DNA from: Cerasibacillus sp036516575
GTDB taxonomy: Bacteria > Bacillota > Bacilli > Bacillales > Amphibacillaceae
Assembly: GCF_036516575.1 (NCBI RefSeq)
Contig: NZ_DATBTY010000083.1
Coordinates: 158,865-222,864, forward strand
Direction: 5' to 3'
Length of the DNA: 64,000 bases
The notes under the pieces: model-generated
Databases searched by the model: none
What the model was told of the DNA's origin: nothing
Seen by the model: the letters and a program-made list of their open reading frames with translations, nothing else
Shown: one piece after another, positions 1-7,373 of the stretch
Layout: each line of letters begins with the position of its first letter
How positions within the stretch are numbered: the stretch's first letter is position 1
Translations under genes and position numbers: made by a program

Positions 1-828
1 GCGGCCTTTCATCCAGCAATCACATCTTATTTATATTTCGCAAGGGACGCCGATTTAATTGAAAACATTCAAAGAAGTGCCGACCTTTTCGCAAGACAAG
101 TCGAATACGCGAGTAAGTTACGCCAACTTTCAAGATACCCAATCATCTTATTCAGTATTTTTTCAATCCTACTCTTTTTTATAAAACAGTCGGTACTCCC
201 TTCATTTATGGAGCTTTTCCATGCTAATCCACATACCACAAAAACAATTCAAATATCTCTATTCGTTGTCCAGCTTATGTTTCAGATCGGGATCACCTTA
301 ATCATTATAGCAATACTTGTTGCCATTATATGGTATATTGCTAAACATAAATTACCAATTGAAAAACAAATTAAATTATACGCTACCATTCCTGTTTTTC
401 GACATTTTTTAACGATACGCACTTCATACCTTTTTGCAACACATTTTAGTACGCTCCTAAAAACAGGACTTTCTTTAAAAGAAATTTTGAATATGATGAA
501 GGGACAAAGAAGCATGCCAATTATTTGTTATTATGCTGAATTAATGATTGCGCAGCTAGAAAAAGGGATTTATATCACAAATCTTTTACAAAACTTGCCA
601 TTACTCGACCCACAATTAGGTAACATGTTTCAAAAGCATGCTGATATGACAGCTTTAGAAACGGATCTAACCTTTTATGCAGAATTTAAAGCCGAAGAGT
701 TTCATGAGCGTATGATGAAACTCGTCGTTTCGATTCAGCCGATTTTCTTTATTTGTTTAGCTTGTTTTATCATTTTTATCTATTTAGCCCTTATGTGGCC
801 TATGTTTGAACTTATCAAAACTGTTTAA
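1..828 (+). CDS. comGB: ComGB, competence pseudopilus membrane platform protein (5' truncated by window edge)
   Basis: The reading frame is open from base 1, so only the C-terminal ~275 residues of a protein that is usually ~345 residues are visible. It is a GspF-type polytopic membrane protein that organises assembly of the ComG pseudopilus used for DNA uptake. Visible are three hydrophobic stretches: one ending near base 190, a long one around bases 260-345, and a C-terminal one around 735-810, with a cytoplasmic T2SF-type domain between the last two. The first in-window ATG (208) is internal. It is followed 12 bases later by comGC, so identity rests on fold, position and operon order. Confidence 0.93.
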   Translation, partial: AAFHPAITSYLYFARDADLIENIQRSADLFARQVEYASKLRQLSRYPIILFSIFSILLFFIKQSVLPSFMELFHANPHTTKTIQISLFVVQLMFQIGITLIIIAILVAIIWYIAKHKLPIEKQIKLYATIPVFRHFLTIRTSYLFATHFSTLLKTGLSLKEILNMMKGQRSMPIICYYAELMIAQLEKGIYITNLLQNLPLLDPQLGNMFQKHADMTALETDLTFYAEFKAEEFHERMMKLVVSIQPIFFICLACFIIFIYLALMWPMFELIKTV

Positions 829-840
829 GGAGAGATTCAA

Positions 841-1164
841 ATGATTAAGAACCAAAAAGGTTTTACTCTGATTGAGATGTTAATTGTTTTAATGATTATT
901 TCTGTGTTGATTATTTTAATTGTCCCTAACTTAACCGGAAAAACAAAGGAAGTAAATACGAAAGGTTGTGATGCTCTTGTTGCTGTCGTACAAGCACAAG
1001 TAGAATCATATGCTTTAGACAATGGCTCGTTTCCACCGAGTTTACAAACTTTAGTTTCCGAAGAGTATATCACTGATCAGCAATTATATTGTGGTAATGC
1101 AGCAGATAACCCACTTCGTTATGATCCAGAAAAAGGCAGAGTTCTCCCGCCGAGTGATGGATGA
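841..1164 (+). CDS. comGC: ComGC, major competence pseudopilin
   Basis: This 107-residue prepilin carries the type IV leader MIKNQKG followed by FTLIEML, with cleavage expected after G7 by the prepilin peptidase ComC and Glu at mature position 5. A hydrophobic helix follows, then a small globular domain with two cysteines (C40 and C83) placed as expected for the intramolecular disulfide known in ComGC. It forms the body of the competence pseudopilus. AAGGAGAG precedes the start, and the stop overlaps the start of comGD as ATGA. Confidence 0.96.
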   Translation: MIKNQKGFTLIEMLIVLMIISVLIILIVPNLTGKTKEVNTKGCDALVAVVQAQVESYALDNGSFPPSLQTLVSEEYITDQQLYCGNAADNPLRYDPEKGRVLPPSDG

Positions 1165-1592
1165 TGACATACCAAAGAGGCTTTACCTTAATTGAAATGC
1201 TAATCACCCTTTCAATCTTGTCAGTACTTCTCGTCTTGACCATCCCAATTACTCATTCGTTAATAAAAAATCAAGAAGAAACGCAATTTCTAGAGACATT
1301 ACAATCAGACCTTCTCTATGTCCAAAACCTTTCACTAGGAATAAGGGAGCATCGGACAAAGCTTGTTTTCCACAAGACCTATTATTCAGTGCATAAAAGT
1401 CTCACAGAATCGCCTATTACTCGTGAACTACCTGATGGATGGGAAGTAGAAAGAAGTATGTATCATACAATTTATTTCCTAAATGGAACCATTGGAAGTG
1501 CTGGAACGATTCGAATCAATAAAGCAAATGGTAAGGTTATAAGACTTATTTTTCCACTTGGTAAAGGAAGGGGTTATTTTGTTCAAGAATAA
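1161..1592 (+). CDS. comGD: ComGD, minor competence pseudopilin
   Basis: This 143-residue prepilin-like protein has a short leader MMTYQRG followed by FTLIEML and a hydrophobic helix (about residues 8-28). Its length and operon position match ComGD, a minor pseudopilin needed for pseudopilus assembly. It starts inside the comGC stop (ATGA overlap), so the two are probably translationally coupled. Its end overlaps the start of comGE by 14 bases. Confidence 0.94.
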   Translation: MMTYQRGFTLIEMLITLSILSVLLVLTIPITHSLIKNQEETQFLETLQSDLLYVQNLSLGIREHRTKLVFHKTYYSVHKSLTESPITRELPDGWEVERSMYHTIYFLNGTIGSAGTIRINKANGKVIRLIFPLGKGRGYFVQE

Positions 1593-1920
1593 TCATGGAT
1601 TTACAATGATTGAAGCACTTTTTGCAATATCGATTATTTTTATGCTTGTTATGACGGTTATCCCTATCGTTTCGCTTATAAATACAGAAACGACGCTTAA
1701 AAGGGATCGCCTTGAATTAACAAATACACTACATGATGCCCTACAACCGTATTTATGGATAAATCATCCTGTACCAGATACCTACCAGAAAGACATTGGC
1801 TTAAAATCAGTTACCTTCTCGTTTATTCGAGAAGGTAACATGATCAAAGGATGTGTTGAATGGAACAATGTTAAACAAACAGAAGAATCAATCTGCCTAT
1901 ATGGTATTCCAGAAAAATGA
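1579..1920 (+). CDS. comGE: ComGE, minor competence pseudopilin
   Basis: I place the start at TTG 1579 because AGGAAGGGG lies about 6 bases upstream and this gives a compact prepilin leader (LFKNNHG, then FTMIEAL). The frame is open to 1558, where another TTG lacks such support. The product is ~113 residues: N-terminal hydrophobic helix with Glu at mature position 5, then a small periplasm-side domain. It starts inside comGD and runs into comGF, which suggests coupled translation of the minor pseudopilins. Confidence 0.88.
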   Translation: MFKNNHGFTMIEALFAISIIFMLVMTVIPIVSLINTETTLKRDRLELTNTLHDALQPYLWINHPVPDTYQKDIGLKSVTFSFIREGNMIKGCVEWNNVKQTEESICLYGIPEK

Positions 1921-2323
1921 AGCTGGTTTCACCTTAATAAATGCTCTTTTCACATTAGTATTAATCACCTGTTCAATACCATTTCTAATTGTTTTACTAC
2001 AGAAATCACAAGAACATATAAGTCTTGAAGATGAGCTGTCAGTGCAACATTTTTTGTACTTTTTACAAGATGATGTTAAACGTTCGATTGAATATCACCT
2101 GATACGCGATGAATTATACTTAACTCTTGATACAGGAAATAAAGTGCGAATCGGGTTAAATGGTCATATGATTAGGAGAAAAGTTGATGATAAAGGGTAC
2201 GAAATTTATTTAAGAGATGTTCATTTTTTTCGTCTGTATGAACTTGATTATGGTTTTTCGGTTTCAATTGAAACCATTAAGGGAGGGCAATATGAAAAAG
2301 AAATCATCTTTTATAACAAATGA
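1901..2323 (+). CDS. comGF: ComGF, minor competence pseudopilin
   Basis: The ~140-residue product begins MVFQKNEAG followed by FTLINALF, so the usual Glu at mature position 5 is Asn here. A hydrophobic helix follows and then a mainly beta-rich soluble part, matching ComGF by length and operon position. The frame is open upstream to GTG 1853, but ATG 1901 puts the cleavage glycine nine residues from the start, as in other prepilins. It overlaps comGE by 20 bases and the start of comGG by 32 bases. Confidence 0.88.
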   Translation: MVFQKNEAGFTLINALFTLVLITCSIPFLIVLLQKSQEHISLEDELSVQHFLYFLQDDVKRSIEYHLIRDELYLTLDTGNKVRIGLNGHMIRRKVDDKGYEIYLRDVHFFRLYELDYGFSVSIETIKGGQYEKEIIFYNK

Positions 2324-2708
2324 GCGTGGTTTTTTCCTTCCTTTTGTACTCTTTTTTACAATTGTTATCTTTATGTTGATCATGGCAAGTATTAAAAGCT
2401 ATCAAAATGACGTTATTATGACGCATCGATTAAGTGAACATGTGAAAATTGAAACTTTATATCAAATGGGTCTCGCCCGTTTTAAAAACGATTTAGCGTC
2501 ACAAGAGAATCTAATTGATGAACGGACAAATCATTTCTTTTATCAATTTCCTAGTGGCCAAGTAGACATTACATCTGAAAGAAAAGATGATTATTTGTAT
2601 TTAGCCTATATTATTACGACAGACAAAGGTGTCTCTTCATCAACGATTACGAATATTATTCCAGTATCGGAAGTATTAACCATGGAAATGTCACAAACAA
2701 ATGAATAG
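2292..2708 (+). CDS. comGG: ComGG, minor competence pseudopilin
   Basis: The start ATG 2292 follows GGGAGGG at 2281-2287, although the frame is open further upstream. The ~138-residue product has a basic N-terminus (MKKKSSFITNERG), then FFLPFVLF and a membrane helix, without the canonical Glu at mature position 5. Sequence conservation of ComGG is low across Bacillaceae, so the name rests on length, topology and being the last gene of the comG operon. Nothing resembling a strong terminator follows before the next gene. Confidence 0.85.
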   Translation: MKKKSSFITNERGFFLPFVLFFTIVIFMLIMASIKSYQNDVIMTHRLSEHVKIETLYQMGLARFKNDLASQENLIDERTNHFFYQFPSGQVDITSERKDDYLYLAYIITTDKGVSSSTITNIIPVSEVLTMEMSQTNE

Positions 2709-2801
2709 ATTGTGTATATTTTTTGACATCTCTCAACAAAGACACCGTGAACATCGTTTTTTTATTATAATGTAATTAACATACAGTTAGAGGTGTTCAT
2801 A

Positions 2802-3488
2802 ATGGAGCAAAAATTAAAAGTAACAAACGCTTTAAGTGATCCAACGCGCTTTAACATTTACCAACATATTATCGAGCAATCGGAAGCGGTTACTGTAAAT
2901 GAAATAGCAAAGGCATTCGATATCCACCCTAATGTAGCACGCATGCACTTATCCAAATTAGAAGATGTCGAACTTGTTATTTCGTATACAAAGAAGACAG
3001 GAAAAGGCGGACGACCGAGTCGACTATATGAACTATCGAATCATGTTATTGAACTCAATTTTCCGCACCGTGACTACAAATTACTTTCTTCTATTGCCCT
3101 AGAAACATTAGCAAAACTAGGAAGCTCTGGGAAAAAGGCCTTGTTTGACACAGGGTTTACTTATGGTCAGCAGATAATGACATATAACCAAGATGCATCG
3201 ACACTGTCAACAGAGGAAAAGTTAAAAATGTTACGAGATGCCTCCAAATTACTTGGTATGTATGCAGACTTTCAATATTCCGAGTCTGATCAAACAATAA
3301 CTTATACGATTAATAATTGCCCATTCAAAGAAGTTGCTACTGAGAATGATGCCATTTGCCATATGCATGAATATTTCTTAAAGGGCATGTTTGAATCATT
3401 GTTTGAAGATATTACATTATTAGAGACGAATAATATACTCGATGGTTGTAAAAACTGTACGTATATCGCAAAATTATCTGTTGTTTAA
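2802..3488 (+). CDS. HTH transcriptional regulator with SufR-like C-terminal cysteine motif
   Basis: The ~228-residue protein has an N-terminal winged HTH of ArsR/DeoR type (residues ~5-80: LSDPTRFNIYQHI, then the recognition helix near VARMHLSKLE and a basic wing GKGGRPSRLYEL). The C-terminal half carries C173-P-F, C186 with H187/H189, and C216-K-N-C219. The first two cysteines are 12 residues apart, as in the Fe-S sensing regulator SufR, so a metal or Fe-S ligand role is inferred, not shown. I start at ATG 2802 behind AGAGGTG rather than GTG 2793. A TATAAT lies at 2766-2771. It sits alone between comG and yqgY, and its targets are unknown. Confidence 0.75.
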   Translation: MEQKLKVTNALSDPTRFNIYQHIIEQSEAVTVNEIAKAFDIHPNVARMHLSKLEDVELVISYTKKTGKGGRPSRLYELSNHVIELNFPHRDYKLLSSIALETLAKLGSSGKKALFDTGFTYGQQIMTYNQDASTLSTEEKLKMLRDASKLLGMYADFQYSESDQTITYTINNCPFKEVATENDAICHMHEYFLKGMFESLFEDITLLETNNILDGCKNCTYIAKLSVV

Positions 3489-3497
3489 TATGTTTTA

Positions 3498-3526
3498 TTT
3501 ACATTCAAGTCAGACTCGTTTATAAT
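3498..3526 (+). promoter_or_regulatory. Sigma-A type promoter of yqgY
   Basis: TTTACA (3498-3503) and TATAAT (3521-3526) are separated by 17 bases and lie ~35 bases upstream of the yqgY start. Confidence 0.7.
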
Positions 3527-3561
3527 ATCAATTGAGAAGGTATGCTAAAGGAGGGGAAAGC

Positions 3562-3804
3562 ATGGACAGAGTGTTTCGTATGCTTGCCTTTTGGACAGGA
3601 ATTTTCACTGTTATGTTTTATGTCGGAGAACGTGCTGATATTGCATTATTATTCCTCGTTCAAACAGCTTTTTTCCTTACAGTAGGCTATTTGAAACTGT
3701 CAGAACGTATGTATATGTACTTATTTGGACTTTATCTGACATTGTTTATGATTGGTTTCACTTGGTACTCCGAATTTATTCTCGTACCAGGATTTGCTCA
3801 CTAG
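3562..3804 (+). CDS. yqgY: YqgY-like small membrane protein (DUF2626)
   Basis: The ~80-residue protein starts at ATG 3562 behind a strong AAAGGAGGGG. It has the DUF2626 opening MDRVFRMLAFWTGIFTVMFYVG and three hydrophobic segments (residues ~8-24, 28-45, 50-68), so it is an integral membrane protein of unknown function. The gene has its own promoter and is followed by a terminator hairpin, which suggests a monocistronic transcript. Its neighbours yqgX and yqgW occur beside it in B. subtilis too. Confidence 0.85.
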   Translation: MDRVFRMLAFWTGIFTVMFYVGERADIALLFLVQTAFFLTVGYLKLSERMYMYLFGLYLTLFMIGFTWYSEFILVPGFAH

Positions 3805-3836
3805 GAATTAGCTGTACATAGCCACTCTATATAAGG

Positions 3837-3877
3837 AAAAAATCCCGCATCATATTTGAAGATGTAGGGATTTTTTT
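3837..3877 (+). terminator. Rho-independent terminator after yqgY
   Basis: AAATCCC-GCATC pairs with GATG-TAGGGATTT around a 9-base loop, with one G-U and one bulge, and is followed by a T7 run. Confidence 0.75.
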
Positions 3878-3896
3878 ACTTTTTCACTTTACACTA

Positions 3897-3925
3897 TTGA
3901 CAAGTTGTAAATATATGTATATAGT
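3897..3925 (+). promoter_or_regulatory. Strong sigma-A type promoter with no downstream CDS on its strand
   Basis: A perfect TTGACA (3897-3902) and TATAGT (3920-3925) are separated by exactly 17 bases. Transcription would begin near 3932. The next gene on this strand is ~890 bases away (4821) and has its own promoter, so the immediate product is the short terminated RNA annotated next. Confidence 0.65.
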
Positions 3926-3931
3926 AAGAAT

Positions 3932-4013
3932 TGTAGCTTAACTTTTATCCCTAACCAACAAAGAGCAAAACACATCCCCCCTTAGAGGCTGATCCCCATC
4001 AGCCTCTTTTTTT
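3932..4013 (+). ncRNA. Candidate ~80-nt C-rich small RNA
   Basis: This is inferred from architecture only: a consensus promoter (3897-3925) is followed ~50 bases after its start by a perfect 10-bp hairpin with a CCCC loop (3984-4007) and a T-run. The region between contains no ribosome binding site or sensible ORF. The predicted RNA has an exposed ATCCCCCC stretch (3974-3980) and a CCCC terminator loop. C-rich single-stranded patches are the usual pairing sites of Gram-positive regulatory RNAs such as FsrA and RoxS/RsaE, which target Shine-Dalgarno sequences. I do not recognise it as a named RNA. Confidence 0.5.
3984..4013 (+). terminator. Rho-independent terminator
   Basis: A perfect AGAGGCTGAT-CCCC-ATCAGCCTCT hairpin is followed by seven T. 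It ends the candidate small RNA. The opposite strand has no T-run, so it does not serve yqgX. Confidence 0.85.
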
Positions 4014-4027
4014 CGTTTATTTAACCT

Positions 4028-4663
4028 TTAAACCTGTCCTGGAACAAATGGATTATGTTGTTTTTCCTCACCGATTGTTGTTTTAGGTCCATGTCCCGGG
4101 TATACAATAAAATGATCTGGTAAATGATATAAATGATTAAGAATACTGGATTGTAACTGAACAAAGCTTCCCCCAGGTAAGTCAGTCCGCCCTACTCCAT
4201 GACGGAACAAAACATCACCTGATATAACAAGTTCATCATCTGTAAAGACGAAACTTGAGCTTCCTGGAGAATGACCAGGTGTATGTAAAACATCAATCGA
4301 AAAATCATCAATGTTCAGTTTACCTGGGGTTAGTAAATGTTCCGGTGATTCTGTCCTTATTTCCATTCCCATTAAGGTCGAGCGATTTAAATGAGGGTTT
4401 TCAAGCCATTCTTGCTCGTCCTTGCCTAAATACACATCAATATCATATAAATGTCTTAATGCACCGACTGCTCCGATATGGTCAAAATGGGCATGCGTTA
4501 ATAAAATTGCTAATGGCTTTAATTGATATTGATCAATGAATGAGATCACTTCTTTTTCATCACCACCTGGATCAATGATTAATGCTACATCTCCTTTATA
4601 CACAATATAACAATTTGTTCCTAATGGTCCCAGAGGCATCTGTTTGATTTTCATGATAATCAT
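4028..4663 (-). CDS. yqgX: YqgX-like metallo-beta-lactamase-fold hydrolase (glyoxalase II type)
   Basis: This ~211-residue MBL-fold enzyme has the zinc motif THAHFDH near residue 56, a second zinc histidine in HTPGHSPGS near 128, the bridging aspartate in ISGDVLF near 147, and the final histidine in YPGHGP near 192. In B. subtilis YqgX is related to hydroxyacylglutathione hydrolases, and in bacilli the thiol is probably bacillithiol, an inference. Start ATG 4663 or 4654 is uncertain since both lie within reach of GGAAAGTGAG. It is transcribed convergently with the small-RNA candidate and divergently from yqgW. Confidence 0.85.
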   Translation of the reverse strand: MIIMKIKQMPLGPLGTNCYIVYKGDVALIIDPGGDEKEVISFIDQYQLKPLAILLTHAHFDHIGAVGALRHLYDIDVYLGKDEQEWLENPHLNRSTLMGMEIRTESPEHLLTPGKLNIDDFSIDVLHTPGHSPGSSSFVFTDDELVISGDVLFRHGVGRTDLPGGSFVQLQSSILNHLYHLPDHFIVYPGHGPKTTIGEEKQHNPFVPGQV

Positions 4664-4708
4664 CTCACTTTCCAGAAGTTAATCAATTTTCTAGACTTCA
4701 CTTTCGAT

Positions 4709-4737
4709 TTGCCTCGCGTCTGTCTAGATGGTATAAT
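4709..4737 (+). promoter_or_regulatory. Promoter of yqgW with flanking inverted repeat
   Basis: TTGCCT (4709-4714) and TATAAT (4732-4737) are 17 bases apart. TCTAGAC (4690-4696) and GTCTAGA (4722-4728) form an inverted repeat that brackets the -35 box, so binding of a repressor there is possible but unproven. Confidence 0.55.
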
Positions 4738-4820
4738 AAATAAGGATTAAATTAAATACATAATAGAATATATCACTAATGGTTTTCAACTAGATAAGAA
4801 CTGTAAGGAGGACATTATTT

Positions 4821-5000
4821 ATGAATCATCTGGTTTTAGCAATTATTTTCTTAGTTGTTGCTGTTTTATCAGTTGCAGGATTATTTCGTTCCTTTAAGTT
4901 TAAAAACAAACTCGCTGTTGTTTTTGCGGGACTATCAGCAGTAACATTTGGATTCTTTTCAATCGCAACAATTATTGATATCTTAAAAAATGCATTGTAA
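4821..5000 (+). CDS. yqgW: YqgW-like small membrane protein (DUF2759)
   Basis: A 59-residue ORF starts at ATG 4821 behind TAAGGAGGAC. The product has two hydrophobic helices (about residues 3-22 and 31-53) separated by a basic turn FRSFKFKNK, matching DUF2759/YqgW in size and topology. Function is unknown. It has its own promoter and a terminator, and position next to yqgX and glcK agrees with the B. subtilis order. Confidence 0.8.
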   Translation: MNHLVLAIIFLVVAVLSVAGLFRSFKFKNKLAVVFAGLSAVTFGFFSIATIIDILKNAL

Positions 5001-5012
5001 TGATTTATCCTA

Positions 5013-5038
5013 AAAAAGCTAACATATGTTAGCTTTTT
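5013..5038. terminator. Bidirectional terminator between yqgW and glcK
   Basis: AAAAAGCTAAC-ATAT-GTTAGCTTTTT is a perfect palindrome with T-runs on both strands, placed between convergent genes. Confidence 0.85.
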
Positions 5039-5043
5039 TTATT

Positions 5044-6000
5044 TTACTTTGAATGAACTAAGACAACATAGGCTGCTCCGATTATGCCAGCATCATTACC
5101 AAGTTCCGCAGATTTCAATTCACATGGTTTACTAATTCGTGGTAAGGCTTTGGCAATGAATTTATCTCTTAACGGTTTAAGTAATGCCTCACCTGCATTA
5201 GAAACACCACCACCGATTAATATACGTGAAGGATTGATAAGAGTTGCCATATTTTGTATTGCAGTAGCTAAAACATTTGTCGTATTATCAATAATCTGTT
5301 GACTTAGCTGTTCACCTTGTTCGGCTAATGAAAAGAGATCTTTTACCGAAATCGCTTTGTTTTTTCTATAAAATTGCGCCATATGGCTTTGTGGATGCTT
5401 ATCGATTGTTTCTTTTGCCTGACGAACCATTCCTGTTGCTGATGCGATTGTTTCAAGACACCCTTCTCTTCCACAATTACACGTCACTCCATTTCGCTCA
5501 ACCGTTACATGACCTATTTCGCTTGCTGCACCGCTTTCACCACGTAGTAGTTCCCCATTAGCAATAACGCCACCCCCTACACCTGTACCAAGTGTAATCA
5601 GCATGACATTCTCTTCCCCATTTCCTGCACCACGCCAATTTTCTCCTAAAACAGCCATATTGGCGTCGTTTTCAATCCAAACGGGAAGATTGAACTTTTC
5701 TTGAACACATTGTTTCAGCTGGTAATCAGTCCAACCAATATTGACTGCATGAACGGTTCCCCTCTTATGATCAATAAATCCTGGAGCACCTACACCAATC
5801 CCAACAAATTGGTTATCATCAATCGATAATGCAATTTGTTTCTCTACGATACTATCTCTAATGTCCTGAACGATATGTATTCCGGATTCCTCTTTTCGAG
5901 TAGGTATTTCCCATTTATGTATAATCTGACCTACTTGATCAATAAAACCTATCTTTATTGACGTTCCTCCAATATCAATGCCAATATGAATTTTTGTCAT
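5044..6000 (-). CDS. glcK: Glucokinase, ROK family
   Basis: This 318-residue ROK kinase phosphorylates intracellular glucose with ATP to glucose 6-phosphate. It has the N-terminal phosphate loop DIGGTSIKIGF (residues ~9-19), the catalytic-aspartate segment WIENDANMAVLGE (~108-120), the GTGVGGG loop (~136-142) and the ROK zinc motif CNCGREGCLE (~173-182). Its start overlaps the yqgQ stop as ATGA, as in the B. subtilis yqgQ-glcK pair, so the two are probably co-transcribed and translationally coupled. Confidence 0.95.
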   Translation of the reverse strand: MTKIHIGIDIGGTSIKIGFIDQVGQIIHKWEIPTRKEESGIHIVQDIRDSIVEKQIALSIDDNQFVGIGVGAPGFIDHKRGTVHAVNIGWTDYQLKQCVQEKFNLPVWIENDANMAVLGENWRGAGNGEENVMLITLGTGVGGGVIANGELLRGESGAASEIGHVTVERNGVTCNCGREGCLETIASATGMVRQAKETIDKHPQSHMAQFYRKNKAISVKDLFSLAEQGEQLSQQIIDNTTNVLATAIQNMATLINPSRILIGGGVSNAGEALLKPLRDKFIAKALPRISKPCELKSAELGNDAGIIGAAYVVLVHSK

Positions 6001-6203
6001 ATAATATCACCTTCTTTAATACGCCGCTTTTCTTTTCTTAATATCAGAACAGCTATTTGATAGTCATTTGTACTAATAAAGCGTTGTTCATATAATTCGT
6101 TTAATTCAATTTCCATCAATTCTAAATCTGCGATTCGATCGCCAACATAAATAAATATCCCAAATCGCTTTAATAATTGCTGCACATCATATACTGTTTT
6201 CAC
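5997..6203 (-). CDS. yqgQ: YqgQ, DUF910 protein
   Basis: A 68-residue protein with the DUF910 pattern (MKTVYDVQQLLKRFG near the start, then ADLELMEIELNELY and a basic C-terminus), probably a small helical bundle. Function is unknown, but linkage to glucokinase is conserved in bacilli. An extended -10 box lies 18 bases upstream. The overlap with glcK (ATGA) points to coupled translation. Confidence 0.88.
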   Translation of the reverse strand: MKTVYDVQQLLKRFGIFIYVGDRIADLELMEIELNELYEQRFISTNDYQIAVLILRKEKRRIKEGDII

Positions 6204-6220
6204 TTCAAATCACCACTTAA

Positions 6221-6229
6221 ATTATACCA
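6221..6229 (-). promoter_or_regulatory. Extended -10 element upstream of yqgQ-glcK
   Basis: TGGTATAAT on the minus strand is an extended -10 box. No good -35 is seen, which is tolerated with TG-extended promoters. Confidence 0.5.
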
Positions 6230-6284
6230 CAAAACGTAAAAATCGCTGTCTGAACATAATTTACAAAAAAACATCATATCTTAT

Positions 6285-6425
6285 AAAGTAGACTTAGTTG
6301 TCAGTTGGAGTTTTTACTTCACCTGAACCTTAGTCGCACTTACAACGTACTGGTTGTACGAGTGCCGACATTGGCACAGGACGTGGCCGTAAATACCCAA
6401 CTAGGAGTCTAAGTATATCTCCTCC
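6285..6425 (+). repeat. Dispersed hairpin-rich intergenic repeat, copy A
   Basis: The element has imperfect terminal inverted repeats (ACTTAG-N5-AGTTGG at 6292-6308; its complement at 6397-6415) and an inner stem around GTTGTA (6340-6365). It shares 17 identical bases (6326-6342) with 44040-44056 and 14 identical bases (6374-6387) with 44022-44035, both on the opposite strand, and its end AAGTATATCTCC (6411-6422) with 29020-29031. It has no ORF. The rest of the 6230-6530 gap holds nothing else I can name apart from the AAAGGATGG ribosome binding site of the next gene. Confidence 0.65.
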
Positions 6426-6530
6426 CCTTAAATGGTACAATGTTCGGCTTTAGAATTGATCATATTATTTTTGTCCCGGCCTCCTTAGTAACGGCACAAA
6501 GATAAAAAACATATAAAGGATGGAATAACA

Positions 6531-7373
6531 ATGAAGAAACTGACCGCACTCTATCTAATGGTGATTATCATATTATCCACAATCATTTTACACCGTATTT
6601 ATAGTCAAACTGAAACAACCATCACTTATTTCCCACCTGATGAAACGGTTTCGTTTGTTGAACATTCAACTACTTTAGATATTATAAAACTAGCAAACAA
6701 GCATGCTGAAATAGAATGGAATGTACATTCTAAAACAAATAAACCGATGTATTTACGTCAAGATGTATCGCTTGTTTATGCCGATGGGAAATTAAAAGCG
6801 ATTCATAATAAATGGCTTCAACAAACAGATTTAATATCCTTTCAGGAAAAATTGACAGGTGATGAACGTGTTTGGCAAGCGATTACATTACATCACGGTG
6901 AATCCCATGTGAATGAAGAAACAATACGAAGTAAGCAGCTTATGTCGTCTGATACTTTATTTATTAAACGATTATCATCGGATCAAGTGATTACATTTCA
7001 TCAAGCTCAATCAGTAGAAGAACAGAGAATTAAAGAAGAATTAATTAATCAGTTACAATTACATCCTTTTTGGGACAAGTTAATAAATCATTTTAATATT
7101 CAACAAAACGACTATGAAATGATACCACTTACACATTTACCGGAATATAGTAACAAACCACTCCCTAATTTGGACCAGAAGCAAACTGCCCAAGTTATTG
7201 GACAATTATGGGAGGGACTCTATAAAAATTATCTGATTCCAATCGTTTCAGCAAAAAAAACGATACAGGCTGGTATTCCAATTATTTTAATTAGTAAAAA
7301 TCATGATCATTTGCTCATCTTATATGATATCGATGGTGAAAAACAAAAGCTTATTCAAAATATCCCTTTTTAA
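6531..7373 (+). CDS. Unrecognised single-pass membrane-anchored protein
   Basis: I do not recognise this 280-residue protein. Residues ~6-24 form one hydrophobic helix after a short basic start (MKKL), without a lipobox, so a type II membrane protein with an extracytoplasmic domain is likely. The rest is polar, with no cysteine and no catalytic motif I can identify. It starts behind AAAGGATGG. Its stop overlaps the convergent gluP stop by four bases (7370-7373) with no terminator between. A substrate relationship to the neighbouring rhomboid protease is possible but purely contextual. Confidence 0.7.
   Translation: MKKLTALYLMVIIILSTIILHRIYSQTETTITYFPPDETVSFVEHSTTLDIIKLANKHAEIEWNVHSKTNKPMYLRQDVSLVYADGKLKAIHNKWLQQTDLISFQEKLTGDERVWQAITLHHGESHVNEETIRSKQLMSSDTLFIKRLSSDQVITFHQAQSVEEQRIKEELINQLQLHPFWDKLINHFNIQQNDYEMIPLTHLPEYSNKPLPNLDQKQTAQVIGQLWEGLYKNYLIPIVSAKKTIQAGIPIILISKNHDHLLILYDIDGEKQKLIQNIPF

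Noticed and set aside
1853..1900. Longer N-terminus for comGF
   Set aside because: It would place the prepilin cleavage site more than 20 residues from the start, unlike other pseudopilins.
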